From Mucilaginibacter paludis DSM 18603 (GTDB lineage: Bacteria > Bacteroidota > Bacteroidia > Sphingobacteriales > Sphingobacteriaceae): a stretch of 64,000 nt of DNA. The translations under genes were made by a program, and so were the position numbers. Positions within the stretch are counted from its first letter, which is position 1; every line of letters starts with the position of its first letter. Shown here piece by piece: positions 50,169 through 58,830 of the stretch. The DNA is taken from assembly GCF_000166195.2 (NCBI RefSeq), contig NZ_CM001403.1:2994432-3058431 (forward strand), read 5' to 3'. The notes beneath the pieces are model-generated. The model was not told where the DNA came from, did no database searches, and saw nothing but the letters and a program-made list of their open reading frames with translations.

Positions 50169-51482
50169 TTACTTCCCCTTAGCTGCCATTCCCATATAAT
50201 CCAGCGTTAAATTACACAAGGCTTTTACGCCCAGGGTAAATCCACTTTCGTCAATAAAAAAATCGGGCGTATGATGAGCCGGAGCCTTAAGCGGATCGCC
50301 ACCTTTAGGCAGTCCTCCTAAATGAATAAATATGCCCGGTACTTTTTCCTCATAAAAGCTAAAATCTTCGGCACCTGTTTCTCCCTGCCGCAGTACTACG
50401 TTATCTACCCCCGCTGTGGCCTGTAAAGTGGGCAACATTTTGGCTACCAGTGCAGGGTTGTTATAAGTAACCGGGTAATGGTTGCTGTAGGGGATCTTCA
50501 CTTCGGCGATGGCGTTATTGGCTTCGGCAGTTTTGGTGGCTATCTGCTTTACCCTTTCGATAATCAGCTTTTCATCTTCGGCGCTAAAGGTACGGATAGT
50601 GCCCAGCATACTTACGGATTCAGGGATGATATTGGAGCGGTTGCCACCGTTAATAGCGCCAATAGTAACCACCGCCGGATTGGCGGTAATATGTAAATTG
50701 CGGCTAACCACGGTTTGCAGGTTATTGATAATCTGGGCCGAGGTTACGATAGGATCAACGCCCGACCATGGATAGGCCCCGTGAGAGGAACGCCCCTTTA
50801 CGATGATCTGCATATCGTTCACCGCTGCCATGTCGCCACCCGGGCGGTAGGCTATGGTACCAACCGGCTGATAGGATTGGATATGCAAACCAAAGATCGC
50901 ATCAACCTTCGGATTCTCTAAAACGCCCTCCTTCACCATTTGCTCGGCACCGCCTTTTTCGCCGGGGGGCAAGCCCTCTTCGGCTGGCTGAAATATAAAT
51001 TTAACGGAGCCATGCAGGTCCTTTTTCATGGAGGCTAATACTTCGGCCACGCCCATCAATATGGCCATGTGCGAATCGTGCCCGCAGGCATGCATTACCC
51101 CCACCTGGTTGCCCATATAAGTCGTAGTCGCTTTAGAGGCGAAGGGTACCGCCGTACGCTCTGTGACCGGCAAGCCATCCATATCGGCCCGCAGGGCAAC
51201 AACAGGTCCCGGCTTGCCGCCGGTTAACAAGCCAACCACACCGGTAGTGGCTACGCCCCGCTTAACGGTAATCCCTAAGGATTCCAGATGTTTGGCGATA
51301 ATCTCCGAAGTGCGCACCTCGTGGTTACCTAATTCCGGATGCTCATGAAAATCCTCGCGCCAGCCTATTACTTTTTTCTCGATGGCCTCAGCTTTTTTTG
51401 CCACTTCGGCTTTTGAGGTGGTTTGAGCAAAGGCATTGGCCGATAGCAAGCTCACTAAAACGACGAGTATGGGTTTCTTCAT
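50169..51482 (-). CDS. M20 family amidohydrolase/peptidase, secreted
   Basis: 437 residues: signal peptide (MKKPILVVLVSLLSANAFAQ), then the M20D (hippurate hydrolase/HipO-like) fold: 'WREDFHEHPELGNHEVRTSEII', 'PVVALRADMDGLPVTE' (metal Asp), 'GVMHACGHDSHMAILMG' (metal Cys/His), 'FIFQPAEEGLPPGEKGGAEQMVKEG' (catalytic and metal Glu), dimerisation domain 'GRSSHGAYPWSGVDP', and 'TGAEDFSFYEEKVPGIFIHLGG'. It hydrolyses N-acyl amino acids or small peptides, here in the periplasm. Upstream of, and possibly co-transcribed with, two hypothetical genes. Confidence 0.93.
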   Translation of the reverse strand: MKKPILVVLVSLLSANAFAQTTSKAEVAKKAEAIEKKVIGWREDFHEHPELGNHEVRTSEIIAKHLESLGITVKRGVATTGVVGLLTGGKPGPVVALRADMDGLPVTERTAVPFASKATTTYMGNQVGVMHACGHDSHMAILMGVAEVLASMKKDLHGSVKFIFQPAEEGLPPGEKGGAEQMVKEGVLENPKVDAIFGLHIQSYQPVGTIAYRPGGDMAAVNDMQIIVKGRSSHGAYPWSGVDPIVTSAQIINNLQTVVSRNLHITANPAVVTIGAINGGNRSNIIPESVSMLGTIRTFSAEDEKLIIERVKQIATKTAEANNAIAEVKIPYSNHYPVTYNNPALVAKMLPTLQATAGVDNVVLRQGETGAEDFSFYEEKVPGIFIHLGGLPKGGDPLKAPAHHTPDFFIDESGFTLGVKALCNLTLDYMGMAAKGK

Positions 51483-51635
51483 GAAGTGAAAGTTAAGTTT
51501 GTTAAATATAACAATTTATCAAACTCTACTGATAAAAAACATCAGCCTTAATACTTCGCCTCGCATAGGTTAGCCTTCTTCAACATAAAAAAATTTAAAT
51601 AACACTGTAGCTATACCATCGGGCATAAGCGATAA

Positions 51636-52640
51636 CTATCGAACTTTCCAGATCGCATCAGCAAACCAGTTTTTATCATCAAACAGGTAGTTAACAACAT
51701 CAAAGCCGGTTTTAGCAGCCATATCGCGGGTTTGCTCAACGGTGAACTTTTGCGAGATCTCCATAAAAATATATTCGTCTTTCTGGAAATGGATCGACTG
51801 GTTATGATCGGCTATATGTACCATTTGATCGGCCGTACTGATGAGGTAGCTTTTACACGCGCCTGTTTCAGGATCGTACACCGGGAAATGATCAAACTGT
51901 TCGATTACAAAATCGGCGCCCAGCTCCTGATTGATCCGGTGGAGTAAATTGAGGTTGAATTTTTTGGTGATGCCTTCCTTATCGTTATAGGCTGCTAAAA
52001 TAGTTTTAGGATTCTTTTTCAGGTCGAAGCCAATGAGCACCATATCACCCGGCGAAAGGTGGTTGCGCAGTTCGGCGCAGAAACTTTCGGCCTCGGCAAC
52101 CGGCATATTGCCAATATTGGAGCCTAAAAATAAAACCACCTTGCGTTTATTGGATAGCGTGGCAGCCTTACTCAGCATATTAAAATACTCGCCATTGAGC
52201 CCTTCAAACTTTAAACCCGGCAAATTTTGGGTTAGCTCAACATCCAGTTGATCAATTACGTGGGCCGAAATATCAATAGGAAGATAGGTAAAGTTTACGC
52301 CCCGATCTAAAAGGTGCTTTAACAGGTAGGTTGATTTCATGGCATCGCCCGCACCTAATTCGATCAGGTCGAACTCATCGTTGTTATCGCCTATGATGGC
52401 GCTTGCCAGGGCCTCGGTTTTTTGCGAGAAGATCTCCAGTTCGCAATTGGTTGGATAGTATTCCTCGCAATTCATCAGATCCTGAAAAAGCTGATCGCCT
52501 ATGGCATCATAAAAATACTTGGAATCTAAATGCTTGGGGCTTGCCGTTAGCCCTTTAAGCACATCTTCATAAAAATGATTAACCGCCGTATGGTTATAGG
52601 TTGAACCGTTTAGCGTTACCGGTGATGTTTGCGTGTTCAT
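51636..52640 (-). CDS. egtD: L-histidine N-alpha-methyltransferase EgtD
   Basis: 334 residues from the ATG at 52640 (MNTQTSPVTL); an upstream in-frame start would run into egtB. Methyltransf_33/EgtD motifs: 'PKHLDSKYFYDAIGDQLFQDLMNCEEYYPTNCELEIF', 'DLIELGAGDAMKSTYLLKHLL' (SAM motif), 'YLPIDISAHVID', 'VVLFLGSNIGNM', and 'LIGFDLKKNPKTILAAYND'. It trimethylates histidine to hercynine, the first step of ergothioneine synthesis. 16 bases after egtB, last gene of the minus-strand operon. egtE (C-S lyase) is not in the window. Confidence 0.92.
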   Translation of the reverse strand: MNTQTSPVTLNGSTYNHTAVNHFYEDVLKGLTASPKHLDSKYFYDAIGDQLFQDLMNCEEYYPTNCELEIFSQKTEALASAIIGDNNDEFDLIELGAGDAMKSTYLLKHLLDRGVNFTYLPIDISAHVIDQLDVELTQNLPGLKFEGLNGEYFNMLSKAATLSNKRKVVLFLGSNIGNMPVAEAESFCAELRNHLSPGDMVLIGFDLKKNPKTILAAYNDKEGITKKFNLNLLHRINQELGADFVIEQFDHFPVYDPETGACKSYLISTADQMVHIADHNQSIHFQKDEYIFMEISQKFTVEQTRDMAAKTGFDVVNYLFDDKNWFADAIWKVR

Positions 52641-52656
52641 GTTTTTCAATGGTATA

Positions 52657-53808
52657 TTATCGGGCCAGGCGTATTCCGCAAAAAAGCCAGCGTAAGTTGG
52701 GATGAAAAAAATTGCGATAGGTAACGCGCTCATGCCCCGGCGATGTTACCTCGGATGAGCCGCGTAAAACCTTCTGACTAACCATAAATTTGCCGTTATA
52801 CTCGCCAATAGCTCCTTCGGCTTTTTTAAAACCGGGATAGGGCAGGTAGGCACTCTCGGTCCACTCCCAGCTTTTGCCCCATTTAAATTGATGTGCTGCC
52901 GCTTCCCATTCAAACTCGGTAGGCAGGCGCATCCCTTTCCACGATGCGTATGCGTAAGCTTCGTAATAGCTGATGTGGCAAACCGGCGCGGCCAAATCAA
53001 CAGGCTTCAAGCCCGCGTAGGTATAGTTAAACCATTGCCCGTTAATGTGGTGCCAGTAAAGCGGGGCTTCAACATGGTTATTCTTTACCCAATCCCAGCC
53101 TTCGGCATGCCAAAAACGGAAGTCGTGGTAGCCGTTATCGTTGATAAACTCCAGGTATTCGGCATTGGTAACCATGGCCGTATTAATCTGGTAGCTGTTT
53201 AAATAAACTTTATGGCGGTTCAGCTCATTATCAAAGCAAAAGCCTTCGCCCTCAAAACCAACCTCGTAAATACCTTCGGGCATGCTGATCCATTGGGCAG
53301 TTGGTTGCTCAAAAACCTGTGGCCTATAGGTTTCATCATAAGCCGGGAACAAAGGGTTATGGCCCAAAATGTATTTAATATCGTAATAAAGTAATTCCTG
53401 GTGCTGCTCCTCGTGGTTTAAGCCCAGGATCATCAACTCCCTGATGGCTGCCGAAGGCTCCTCCCGCAGAAAGTTTTCCATCGCATCGTCCACATAAGTG
53501 CGGTATTTGTAAATATCGGCTACGGTGGGCCTGCTCAGGTTACCACGATCGGTACGGATAACCCGGTTACCTACGGTTTCGTAATAACTGTTAAATACAT
53601 AGTTATAATCGGCATTAAACTCCTGGTAGCCCATAAAATAGGGCTTTAAAATAAAGGTTTCAAAAAACCAGGTGGTATGGCCTATATGCCATTTGGGCGG
53701 ACTAACATCCACTACCGGCTGTACCACGTAATCTTCAATTTGCAGCGGACTGCAAATGCGGACACTTAATTGGCGTACTTTTTTATAACAGTCGGCTAAA
53801 CTCATCAT
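52657..53808 (-). CDS. egtB: Ergothioneine synthase EgtB (sulfoxide synthase)
   Basis: 383 residues. DinB-like N-domain with the three iron-binding His: His44 ('HTTWFFETF') and the H-x3-H-x-E motif His132/His136 ('NHEEQHQE'). C-terminal formylglycine-generating-type domain: 'YQINTAMVTNAEYLEFINDNGY', 'PVCHISYYEAYAYASWKGMRLPTEFEWEAAA', 'SSEVTSPGHERVTYRNFFHP', 'FCGIRLAR'. It joins a thiol (Cys or gamma-Glu-Cys) to hercynine with O2. No EgtA or EgtC nearby, so Cys may be the direct donor. One base separates it from the transporter gene upstream. Confidence 0.93.
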   Translation of the reverse strand: MMSLADCYKKVRQLSVRICSPLQIEDYVVQPVVDVSPPKWHIGHTTWFFETFILKPYFMGYQEFNADYNYVFNSYYETVGNRVIRTDRGNLSRPTVADIYKYRTYVDDAMENFLREEPSAAIRELMILGLNHEEQHQELLYYDIKYILGHNPLFPAYDETYRPQVFEQPTAQWISMPEGIYEVGFEGEGFCFDNELNRHKVYLNSYQINTAMVTNAEYLEFINDNGYHDFRFWHAEGWDWVKNNHVEAPLYWHHINGQWFNYTYAGLKPVDLAAPVCHISYYEAYAYASWKGMRLPTEFEWEAAAHQFKWGKSWEWTESAYLPYPGFKKAEGAIGEYNGKFMVSQKVLRGSSEVTSPGHERVTYRNFFHPNLRWLFCGIRLAR

Positions 53809-53809
53809 T

Positions 53810-55381
53810 CTATTGATTATCCAGGTATCGTTTTAAGTTCGAAATTGTTTTAATATCCAGGCTTTGGGCCTGTTTTCTTCGCATCATCAACGCATAAGCG
53901 TTATTAAACCCTATAGGCTTTAACCACAATATACCGTATTTAGTTTTAAACTGTCCGCTCACGTAATTGTAAACTTTCTGTTTATCGCCAGCTAACGAGT
54001 CGATGGTTTTGCTGTCTGCCTGCAACATCACCAATAAACCGGTGCCGGTATATTCGGGGTAAAAATCAATCTGGTTGTTGGTTAGCGCGTCAAAGCAAAT
54101 TTTAGTACCACCCAGGCCGGTTTTAGTGGCTACATCATAATCGGTATTGCCTTTAATCAGTAAGCTGTACATGCCCGCTAAAATGTATTGCTCGCCAAAA
54201 ATTTTTGAGCCGATGCGCACCGTGCCCGCGCTGCCATTGCGCGACGGTTTGTACAGGCCCTTGGATACTAAAAAATCCTTAGCCACGGCTTCGGGGCTCT
54301 GGTGCAGGTAATCAACCCGGTAGTTGAGCTCCGTCATGATGGAATCGGTGATATGGCCCGAAAGTAAATTGAGCGTAGCTTCCAGTTTTGGGAATTTTTG
54401 AAGCGCCGTTCCGGATACGATAGGCGCAGCATAATAGGGCGGAAAGATGCCTTTATCATCTTTTAAAACCACCAGATCAAAAGCTTTAAGGCGCCCATCG
54501 GTAGAGTAACCGCTAATCACGTCGAGGTGTTTCTCGTAAGCGGCTTTGTACATCACGGCATCGCTGATCACCACCGTATGGATTTTAAGGCCGTATTTTT
54601 GTTTGAGGCCCAGATCGCCATCCTTCCGGCCCATAAACTCGGGCGTGAAACCGGCAGTGAGTTTGCCGCCGTAAGCAGAGGGGATGAGGTAAAACGAGGC
54701 CAGGAACAAAATAGCGGCAGGTACAGCCCAGGCACCCGACCTCATTTTTTTAAAGTTGATGTTCTGGATCCGCGAAAGCAAAAAATCAAAAACAATGGCC
54801 AGCAGTGCCGATGGTATGGCCCCGGCCAAAATCATGTTGGTATTGTTTAGGGAGATGCCGCCAAAAATAAACTCGCCCAGGCCGCCCGCGGCAATTAACG
54901 ATGCCAGCGTAGCCACCCCCACATTAATTACCGTAGCCGTACGGATACCGGCCAGAATAACCGGCATAGCCAGGGGCAGCTCCACCTTTAATAAAATTTG
55001 ACTATAGCTCATGCCCATGCCTTTGGCCGCTTCTTTAATGGTAGCATCAACCTGGGTAATGCCCGTATAGGTATTGCGGATGATGGGCAGCAATGCATAT
55101 AAAAATAAGGCGAAGATGGCGGGCTTGGCGCCGATGCCTAAAATGGGGATCAAAAAACCTAATAAAGCGATGCTCGGAATGGTTTGCATTACCCCGGCAA
55201 AGCCTAAAACGGCACCCGAAAATTGTTTTTTACGGGCGATAAAAATGCCCAGCGGTAAACCGATGAGGATGGCGATGAACAGCGAGGTAAATGTTAAGCC
55301 GATATGCGTTAAGGTTTGCCCGGCTATTTTATCCGATTCCTGGCGCATAAAGTCAAGTAAGCTTTGTTGTCCTTCTTTCAT
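53810..55381 (-). CDS. ABC transporter permease fused to a circularly permuted solute-binding domain (EgtU-like)
   Basis: 523 residues. Residues 1-235 are an OpuC/OsmY-type permease ('HIGLTFTSLFIAILIGLPLGIFIARKK', EAA loop 'EAAKGMGMSYSQILLKVELPLAMPVILAGIR'). The rest is an OpuAC-type solute-binding domain with its two halves exchanged: residues 240-376 are the usual C-half ('GFTPEFMGRKDGDLGLKQKYGL', 'DVISGYSTDGRLKAFDLVVLKDDKGIFPPYYAAPIV'), and 387-523 the usual N-half ('VRIGSKIFGEQYILAGMYSLLI', 'IDFYPEYTGTGLL', 'GFNNAYALMMRRKQ'). Normally annotated as glycine betaine/osmoprotectant uptake; position between its ATPase and egtB/egtD suggests ergothioneine or a related histidine betaine. Confidence 0.88.
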   Translation of the reverse strand: MKEGQQSLLDFMRQESDKIAGQTLTHIGLTFTSLFIAILIGLPLGIFIARKKQFSGAVLGFAGVMQTIPSIALLGFLIPILGIGAKPAIFALFLYALLPIIRNTYTGITQVDATIKEAAKGMGMSYSQILLKVELPLAMPVILAGIRTATVINVGVATLASLIAAGGLGEFIFGGISLNNTNMILAGAIPSALLAIVFDFLLSRIQNINFKKMRSGAWAVPAAILFLASFYLIPSAYGGKLTAGFTPEFMGRKDGDLGLKQKYGLKIHTVVISDAVMYKAAYEKHLDVISGYSTDGRLKAFDLVVLKDDKGIFPPYYAAPIVSGTALQKFPKLEATLNLLSGHITDSIMTELNYRVDYLHQSPEAVAKDFLVSKGLYKPSRNGSAGTVRIGSKIFGEQYILAGMYSLLIKGNTDYDVATKTGLGGTKICFDALTNNQIDFYPEYTGTGLLVMLQADSKTIDSLAGDKQKVYNYVSGQFKTKYGILWLKPIGFNNAYALMMRRKQAQSLDIKTISNLKRYLDNQ

Positions 55382-56340
55382 TTAGCCTCCGTAATTTGAT
55401 AGTGATAAAAAGCCGCCATCAGACCCTCAAAAGTCAGGGTTTTTGATTGGCCGTTGCCGGGATGAGCGACGGAGGCCGTTTTTTGAGGGCGGCCGGTTAA
55501 TACTTCCAGCGCTTCCCAAACGGTAAAGTTTGGATTGATCAGCCCGGTTGCGGACGTTGACAGATCATCCGGCAGGGTATCCCACAGATCCATTACCGTT
55601 ACTGCCTTAAACTCCAGCTGCAGGCGCTGCTCTTTTAAAAACTCCTGTACAAAACTGTTAGCCGGTTTAAACAGCAACTGCGCGAGTGTTCCGGTTTGCA
55701 CGATGCGGCCCTGGTCCATCAGGCAGATCCGGTCGCCCATTTCAAAGGCTTCCTGCACATCGTGGGTCACCATGATGATGGTTTTGCGTTTCAGCTCGTC
55801 CAGTTCCTTAAACTCGCGGCGTATTTTAAAGCGCGTTACGGGGTCGAGCGCGCCGAAAGGCTCATCCATTAGCAACACCGGCGGATCGGCCATCAGCGCC
55901 CTCGCCAGGCCCACTCTTTGCTGCTGTCCGCCGCTTAGCTGATCGGGATATACGGCAAGCTGCTCCGGTTGCAGGTGCAGCTTGCCGGTCAGCTCGTTAA
56001 TCCTTTCGGCAATCCGGCTTTTATCCCAGCCTAAAAGCTGCGGAACAATGGCCATATTTTCGGCAACGGTATAATGCGGAAATAAGCCGTTATTCTGCAA
56101 AACGTAGCCTATGCCCCGGCGCAGCACCTCGGGCGACTGCTCATAAACGCTTTTGCCGTTCACCGAGATCTCGCCTTTTGTAGGCTCAATTAAACGGTTG
56201 ATCATTTTTAGCGTGGTGGTTTTGCCGCAGCCGCTGGTGCCGAGCAAAATCATGTTCTCGCCCTCGTTCACCCCGAACGAAATATCATCAACCGCCTTTA
56301 CCTGTCCAAAATGTTTGCTTAAGTTTTTAACGGCTATCAT
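55378..56340 (-). CDS. ABC transporter ATPase, OpuCA/EgtV-like
   Basis: 320 residues. Walker A 'LLGTSGCGKTTTLKMI' (residues 32-47), Q-loop, signature 'LSGGQQQRVGLARALM', Walker B 'PVLLMDEPFGALDPVTR', His-switch 'IIMVTHDVQEA'. It belongs to the quaternary-amine uptake family (ProV/OpuCA/EgtV); the C-terminal about 90 residues replace the CBS pair of OpuCA with an unrelated or very divergent segment. It overlaps the permease start by 4 bases (ATGA), so the two form one importer at the inner membrane. Confidence 0.92.
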   Translation of the reverse strand: MIAVKNLSKHFGQVKAVDDISFGVNEGENMILLGTSGCGKTTTLKMINRLIEPTKGEISVNGKSVYEQSPEVLRRGIGYVLQNNGLFPHYTVAENMAIVPQLLGWDKSRIAERINELTGKLHLQPEQLAVYPDQLSGGQQQRVGLARALMADPPVLLMDEPFGALDPVTRFKIRREFKELDELKRKTIIMVTHDVQEAFEMGDRICLMDQGRIVQTGTLAQLLFKPANSFVQEFLKEQRLQLEFKAVTVMDLWDTLPDDLSTSATGLINPNFTVWEALEVLTGRPQKTASVAHPGNGQSKTLTFEGLMAAFYHYQITEAK

Positions 56341-56354
56341 ATAGTAATAAATAA

Positions 56355-56541
56355 ATGCCTCACCTAAATCCTCTCCAAAGGAGAGGACTTGAACTTCACT
56401 GCTTTAAAAAGATGGCACCCAAAATTCACCGCATTAAAAGCCCTCTCCTTTGGAGAGGGTTGGGTGAGGCCGCCCTGTCCCGCTACCCTAAATTCACCGC
56501 TTTAAAAAGCCCTCTCCTTTGGAGAGGGTTGGGTGAGGCTA
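56355..56541. repeat. Three copies of the TTTGGAGAGG palindromic repeat
   Basis: Two direct copies of about 50 bp (ATTCACCGC-TTAAAA-GCCCTCTCCTTTGGAGAGGG-TTGGGTGAGGC; about 56424-56470 and 56492-56539) and one inverted copy (CCTCACC...AGAGGACTTGAACTT, about 56358-56396). The palindrome CCCTCTCCTTTGGAGAGGG forms a short hairpin. The third copy runs into the coding 3' end of the flavoprotein gene and supplies its last about 12 codons and stop. Confidence 0.85.
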
Positions 56542-57920
56542 TCCAACTTCATGAATAAATTGTTTAACGATTCGGAGTAGGTAGGGTGCGCGAACACCAT
56601 ATACCTGATTTCGGGATAAGTAATACCGCCTACCATGGCCATCTGCATTACCGACACAATCTCGCCGCCTTCTTCACCCAGTATAGCCACGCCCAATATC
56701 TTTTTGGTATCGGCATCCACAATGGCTTTCATAAAGCCCCGCGTATCGCCAACTTCAATGGCACGGGCCACATACTGCATGGGCAGCTTGGCCACTTTAT
56801 AATTCAAACCCTGCTTTTTAGCTTCTGCTTCGGTGATACCAACACGGCCCAGCGGCGGATCGGTAAACATGCAGTAAGGCACCAGCCTGTTTTTAATGCT
56901 CAGGTTGGCCTTTTCAATTAAATTGCGGTAAACAATGGTATAATCGTTATAGGCAATGTGCGTAAAGGCGGGCCCGGGCTTAACATCGCCCAGGGCATAA
57001 ACGCCGGGTATGTTGGTTTCCAGCCTATCATTCACCTTAACGTAGCCTCTATCATCTGTTTCAACGCCGGCTTTTTGCAGCCCCAAAGCCTCCGTTTGGG
57101 GCTTACGGCCTGCCGCCACCAAAATATGCGAACAACTTATAAGCCTGGTTTCGCCCACCACCGTTATTTCGGCCTCCAAATCGCCATTGGGCTTTTTGCT
57201 TACTTTAGTCACTTTGGCATCGGCGTGAAAGGTAATCTCTTCGGCCTCCAGTATTTTGACGATCTCTTCGGCGATATCCTCATCCTCTTTAGGCAGCGCG
57301 CGCGGCGAAGTTTCGAGCATAGTGATCTTACTGCCAAACCGGCGGAACATCTGCCCAAACTCCATCCCGATATAGCTTGCGCCGATGATAAGCAGATGTT
57401 GGGGCACGGTTTCGAGCTCCAGGATAGAGGTTGAGGTGAGGTAATCGATATCGCTTAAACCCGGCACATCGGGTATTGCGGTTTTGGCCCCGGTATTGAT
57501 GAATATCAAATCGGCCTGCATCTCTTCGGTACCGCCATCTTTTAGCTTTACCATGATGGCTTGGGGGCCTGTAAAAACGGCCTCGCCAAATATCAGGTCG
57601 AGGCCAGCAGTACCTTCCAATCCCTTTTGTGCGCCGCCCTGGAACGATTTAACAATTTCGTTTTTCCGTTTAAGGATCTGCGGTAAATCAACCGTGAAAT
57701 TTTTAATATGCACGCCCAGGTTATCGCTATGCCCGGCCAGGTAAGCCATTTTTGCCGATGCTACCATGGCCTTGGTGGGTGTGCAGCCATCGTTAATGCA
57801 GGTGCCGCCCACCATGCGTTTTTCAATGATAGCCGTTTTTTTGCCGGCCATGGCCAGTTTTTTTGCCAAAGGCGTGCCAGCCTGGCCGGAGCCAATTACT
57901 ATAGCGTCGTAAATTTTCAT
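56502..57920 (-). CDS. FAD-dependent pyridine-nucleotide disulfide oxidoreductase (MerA/Lpd-like)
   Basis: 472 residues from the ATG at 57920 (MKIYDAIVIGSGQAG), which overlaps the DUF427 stop (ATGA). FAD motif GSGQAG, redox pair Cys41-x4-Cys46 ('GGTCINDGCTPTK'), NAD motif 'LLIIGASYIGMEFGQMF', second FAD motif 'VYALGDVKPGPAFTH', and C-terminal His-Glu pair 'FAHPTYSESLNNLF'. No heavy-metal domain or C-terminal Cys pair as in true MerA. The C-terminus (LTQPSPKERAF) is translated from the intergenic repeat. A thiol/disulfide reductase role, possibly for ergothioneine disulfide given the operon, is inference. Confidence 0.88.
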   Translation of the reverse strand: MKIYDAIVIGSGQAGTPLAKKLAMAGKKTAIIEKRMVGGTCINDGCTPTKAMVASAKMAYLAGHSDNLGVHIKNFTVDLPQILKRKNEIVKSFQGGAQKGLEGTAGLDLIFGEAVFTGPQAIMVKLKDGGTEEMQADLIFINTGAKTAIPDVPGLSDIDYLTSTSILELETVPQHLLIIGASYIGMEFGQMFRRFGSKITMLETSPRALPKEDEDIAEEIVKILEAEEITFHADAKVTKVSKKPNGDLEAEITVVGETRLISCSHILVAAGRKPQTEALGLQKAGVETDDRGYVKVNDRLETNIPGVYALGDVKPGPAFTHIAYNDYTIVYRNLIEKANLSIKNRLVPYCMFTDPPLGRVGITEAEAKKQGLNYKVAKLPMQYVARAIEVGDTRGFMKAIVDADTKKILGVAILGEEGGEIVSVMQMAMVGGITYPEIRYMVFAHPTYSESLNNLFMKLDSLTQPSPKERAF

Positions 57921-58198
57921 TCGCTTACTTTTACTCCCTTCCAAAAGGCCACATAATTTTTAATTTCGGCGGCCGCCTCTTTGGGTTCCGGGTAATACCA
58001 GGCGGCATCGGGGTTGGTTTCACCGTCAACCTCCAAGGTATAATAGGAAGCCAACCCTTTCCAGGGGCAGGTGGTATGTGTGGCAGAAGGTTTAAAAAAC
58101 TCCTTGCGGATGCTGTTTTCGGGGAAATAATGGTTACGCTCTATCACAATGGTATCGTTGCTATCGGCAATAACCTGGTTGTTCCAAACTGCTTTCAT
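57917..58198 (-). CDS. DUF427 family protein
   Basis: 93 residues from the ATG at 58198 (MKAVWNNQVIADSNDTIVIERNHYFP); the longer frame upstream adds an unlikely N-terminus. DUF427 hallmarks: 'ERNHYFPENSIRKEFF', 'THTTCPWKGLASYYTLEVDG' (Cys-Pro-Trp-Lys-Gly) and 'AAWYYPEPKEAAAEIKNYVAFW'. A small single-domain barrel; biochemical role unknown. First gene of the minus-strand egt operon, overlapping the flavoprotein gene. Confidence 0.9.
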   Translation of the reverse strand: MKAVWNNQVIADSNDTIVIERNHYFPENSIRKEFFKPSATHTTCPWKGLASYYTLEVDGETNPDAAWYYPEPKEAAAEIKNYVAFWKGVKVSE

Positions 58199-58425
58199 AA
58201 AGGTTGATTTGATGATATGAATATAGTAAATAATTGGGGTGAATTTATTTGCGCCGCTTTTATCAATCAGCATAAGTAATTAACGGGGTACTAAGCCTGC
58301 GCTGTTATAAGAAAGAAACGGAGGCTTTTTTTGTTTTAGGGTAGCCAATAATGTGTTGAAAATAAACTATGATATTACACTGATAAAAAATTTAAGATAA
58401 AATTTTTAAATTATTTTTAAACTTA

Positions 58426-58433
58426 TATCTTTG
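58426..58433 (+). promoter_or_regulatory. Promoter of the tRNA-Glu genes
   Basis: -7 box TATCTTTG in a very AT-rich stretch (about 58384-58425) that may act as an UP-like element. It lies about 88 bases before the first tRNA-Glu. Confidence 0.5.
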
Positions 58434-58520
58434 CAATCCCAAAATAAGGGTGTTCTTTTTAATGTTTGCAAGTTTGATATTAAAATTTGCAGCGCCATTG
58501 GAGTAATCAAATACAAAAAT

Positions 58521-58592
58521 GGCCCGTTCGTCTAGGGGTTAGGACGTTAGATTTTCATTCTAGAAACAGGGGTTCGATTCCCCTACGGGCTA
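58521..58592 (+). tRNA. tRNA-Glu (TTC), copy 1
   Basis: A 72-base cloverleaf: acceptor GGCCCGT / ACGGGCT plus discriminator A, D-arm with GGGGTTAGGA, anticodon stem-loop TTAGATTTTCATTCTAGA with anticodon TTC, and T-arm GGGGTTCGATTCCCC. CCA is not encoded. Confidence 0.96.
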
Positions 58593-58691
58593 CAAATAAT
58601 AAGTTGATCATCATCAGTCCAAAGCAAATGAGTAGGCTTTGGGAAAATACGAAGATTAAAGACTCAGTACTAAATACTCAGAAAAAGCAAT

Positions 58692-58763
58692 GGCCCGTTC
58701 GTCTAGGGGTTAGGACGTTAGATTTTCATTCTAGAAACAGGGGTTCGATTCCCCTACGGGCTA
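58692..58763 (+). tRNA. tRNA-Glu (TTC), copy 2
   Basis: Identical in sequence to copy 1, 99 bases downstream, and probably from the same transcript. The bases between the two copies (58593-58691) contain no gene. Just after this copy lies the first CCGAAGTT-type palindrome (58831), the start of the accessory region. Confidence 0.96.
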
Positions 58764-58830
58764 CTAAGCCGCTTTACGAAAGTAGAGCGGCTTTTGTGTT
58801 TTGGGGAGGGAGACTACGAGCATAGTGATT

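Noticed and set aside
53810..56340. Plain glycine betaine/osmoprotectant importer
   Set aside because: Fold supports the quaternary-amine group, but the tight operon with egtB and egtD makes ergothioneine or a related betaine a better first guess; kept as an alternative.
56502..57920. Mercuric reductase
   Set aside because: No heavy-metal N-domain, no C-terminal Cys pair, no mer genes; only the general disulfide reductase fold is supported.
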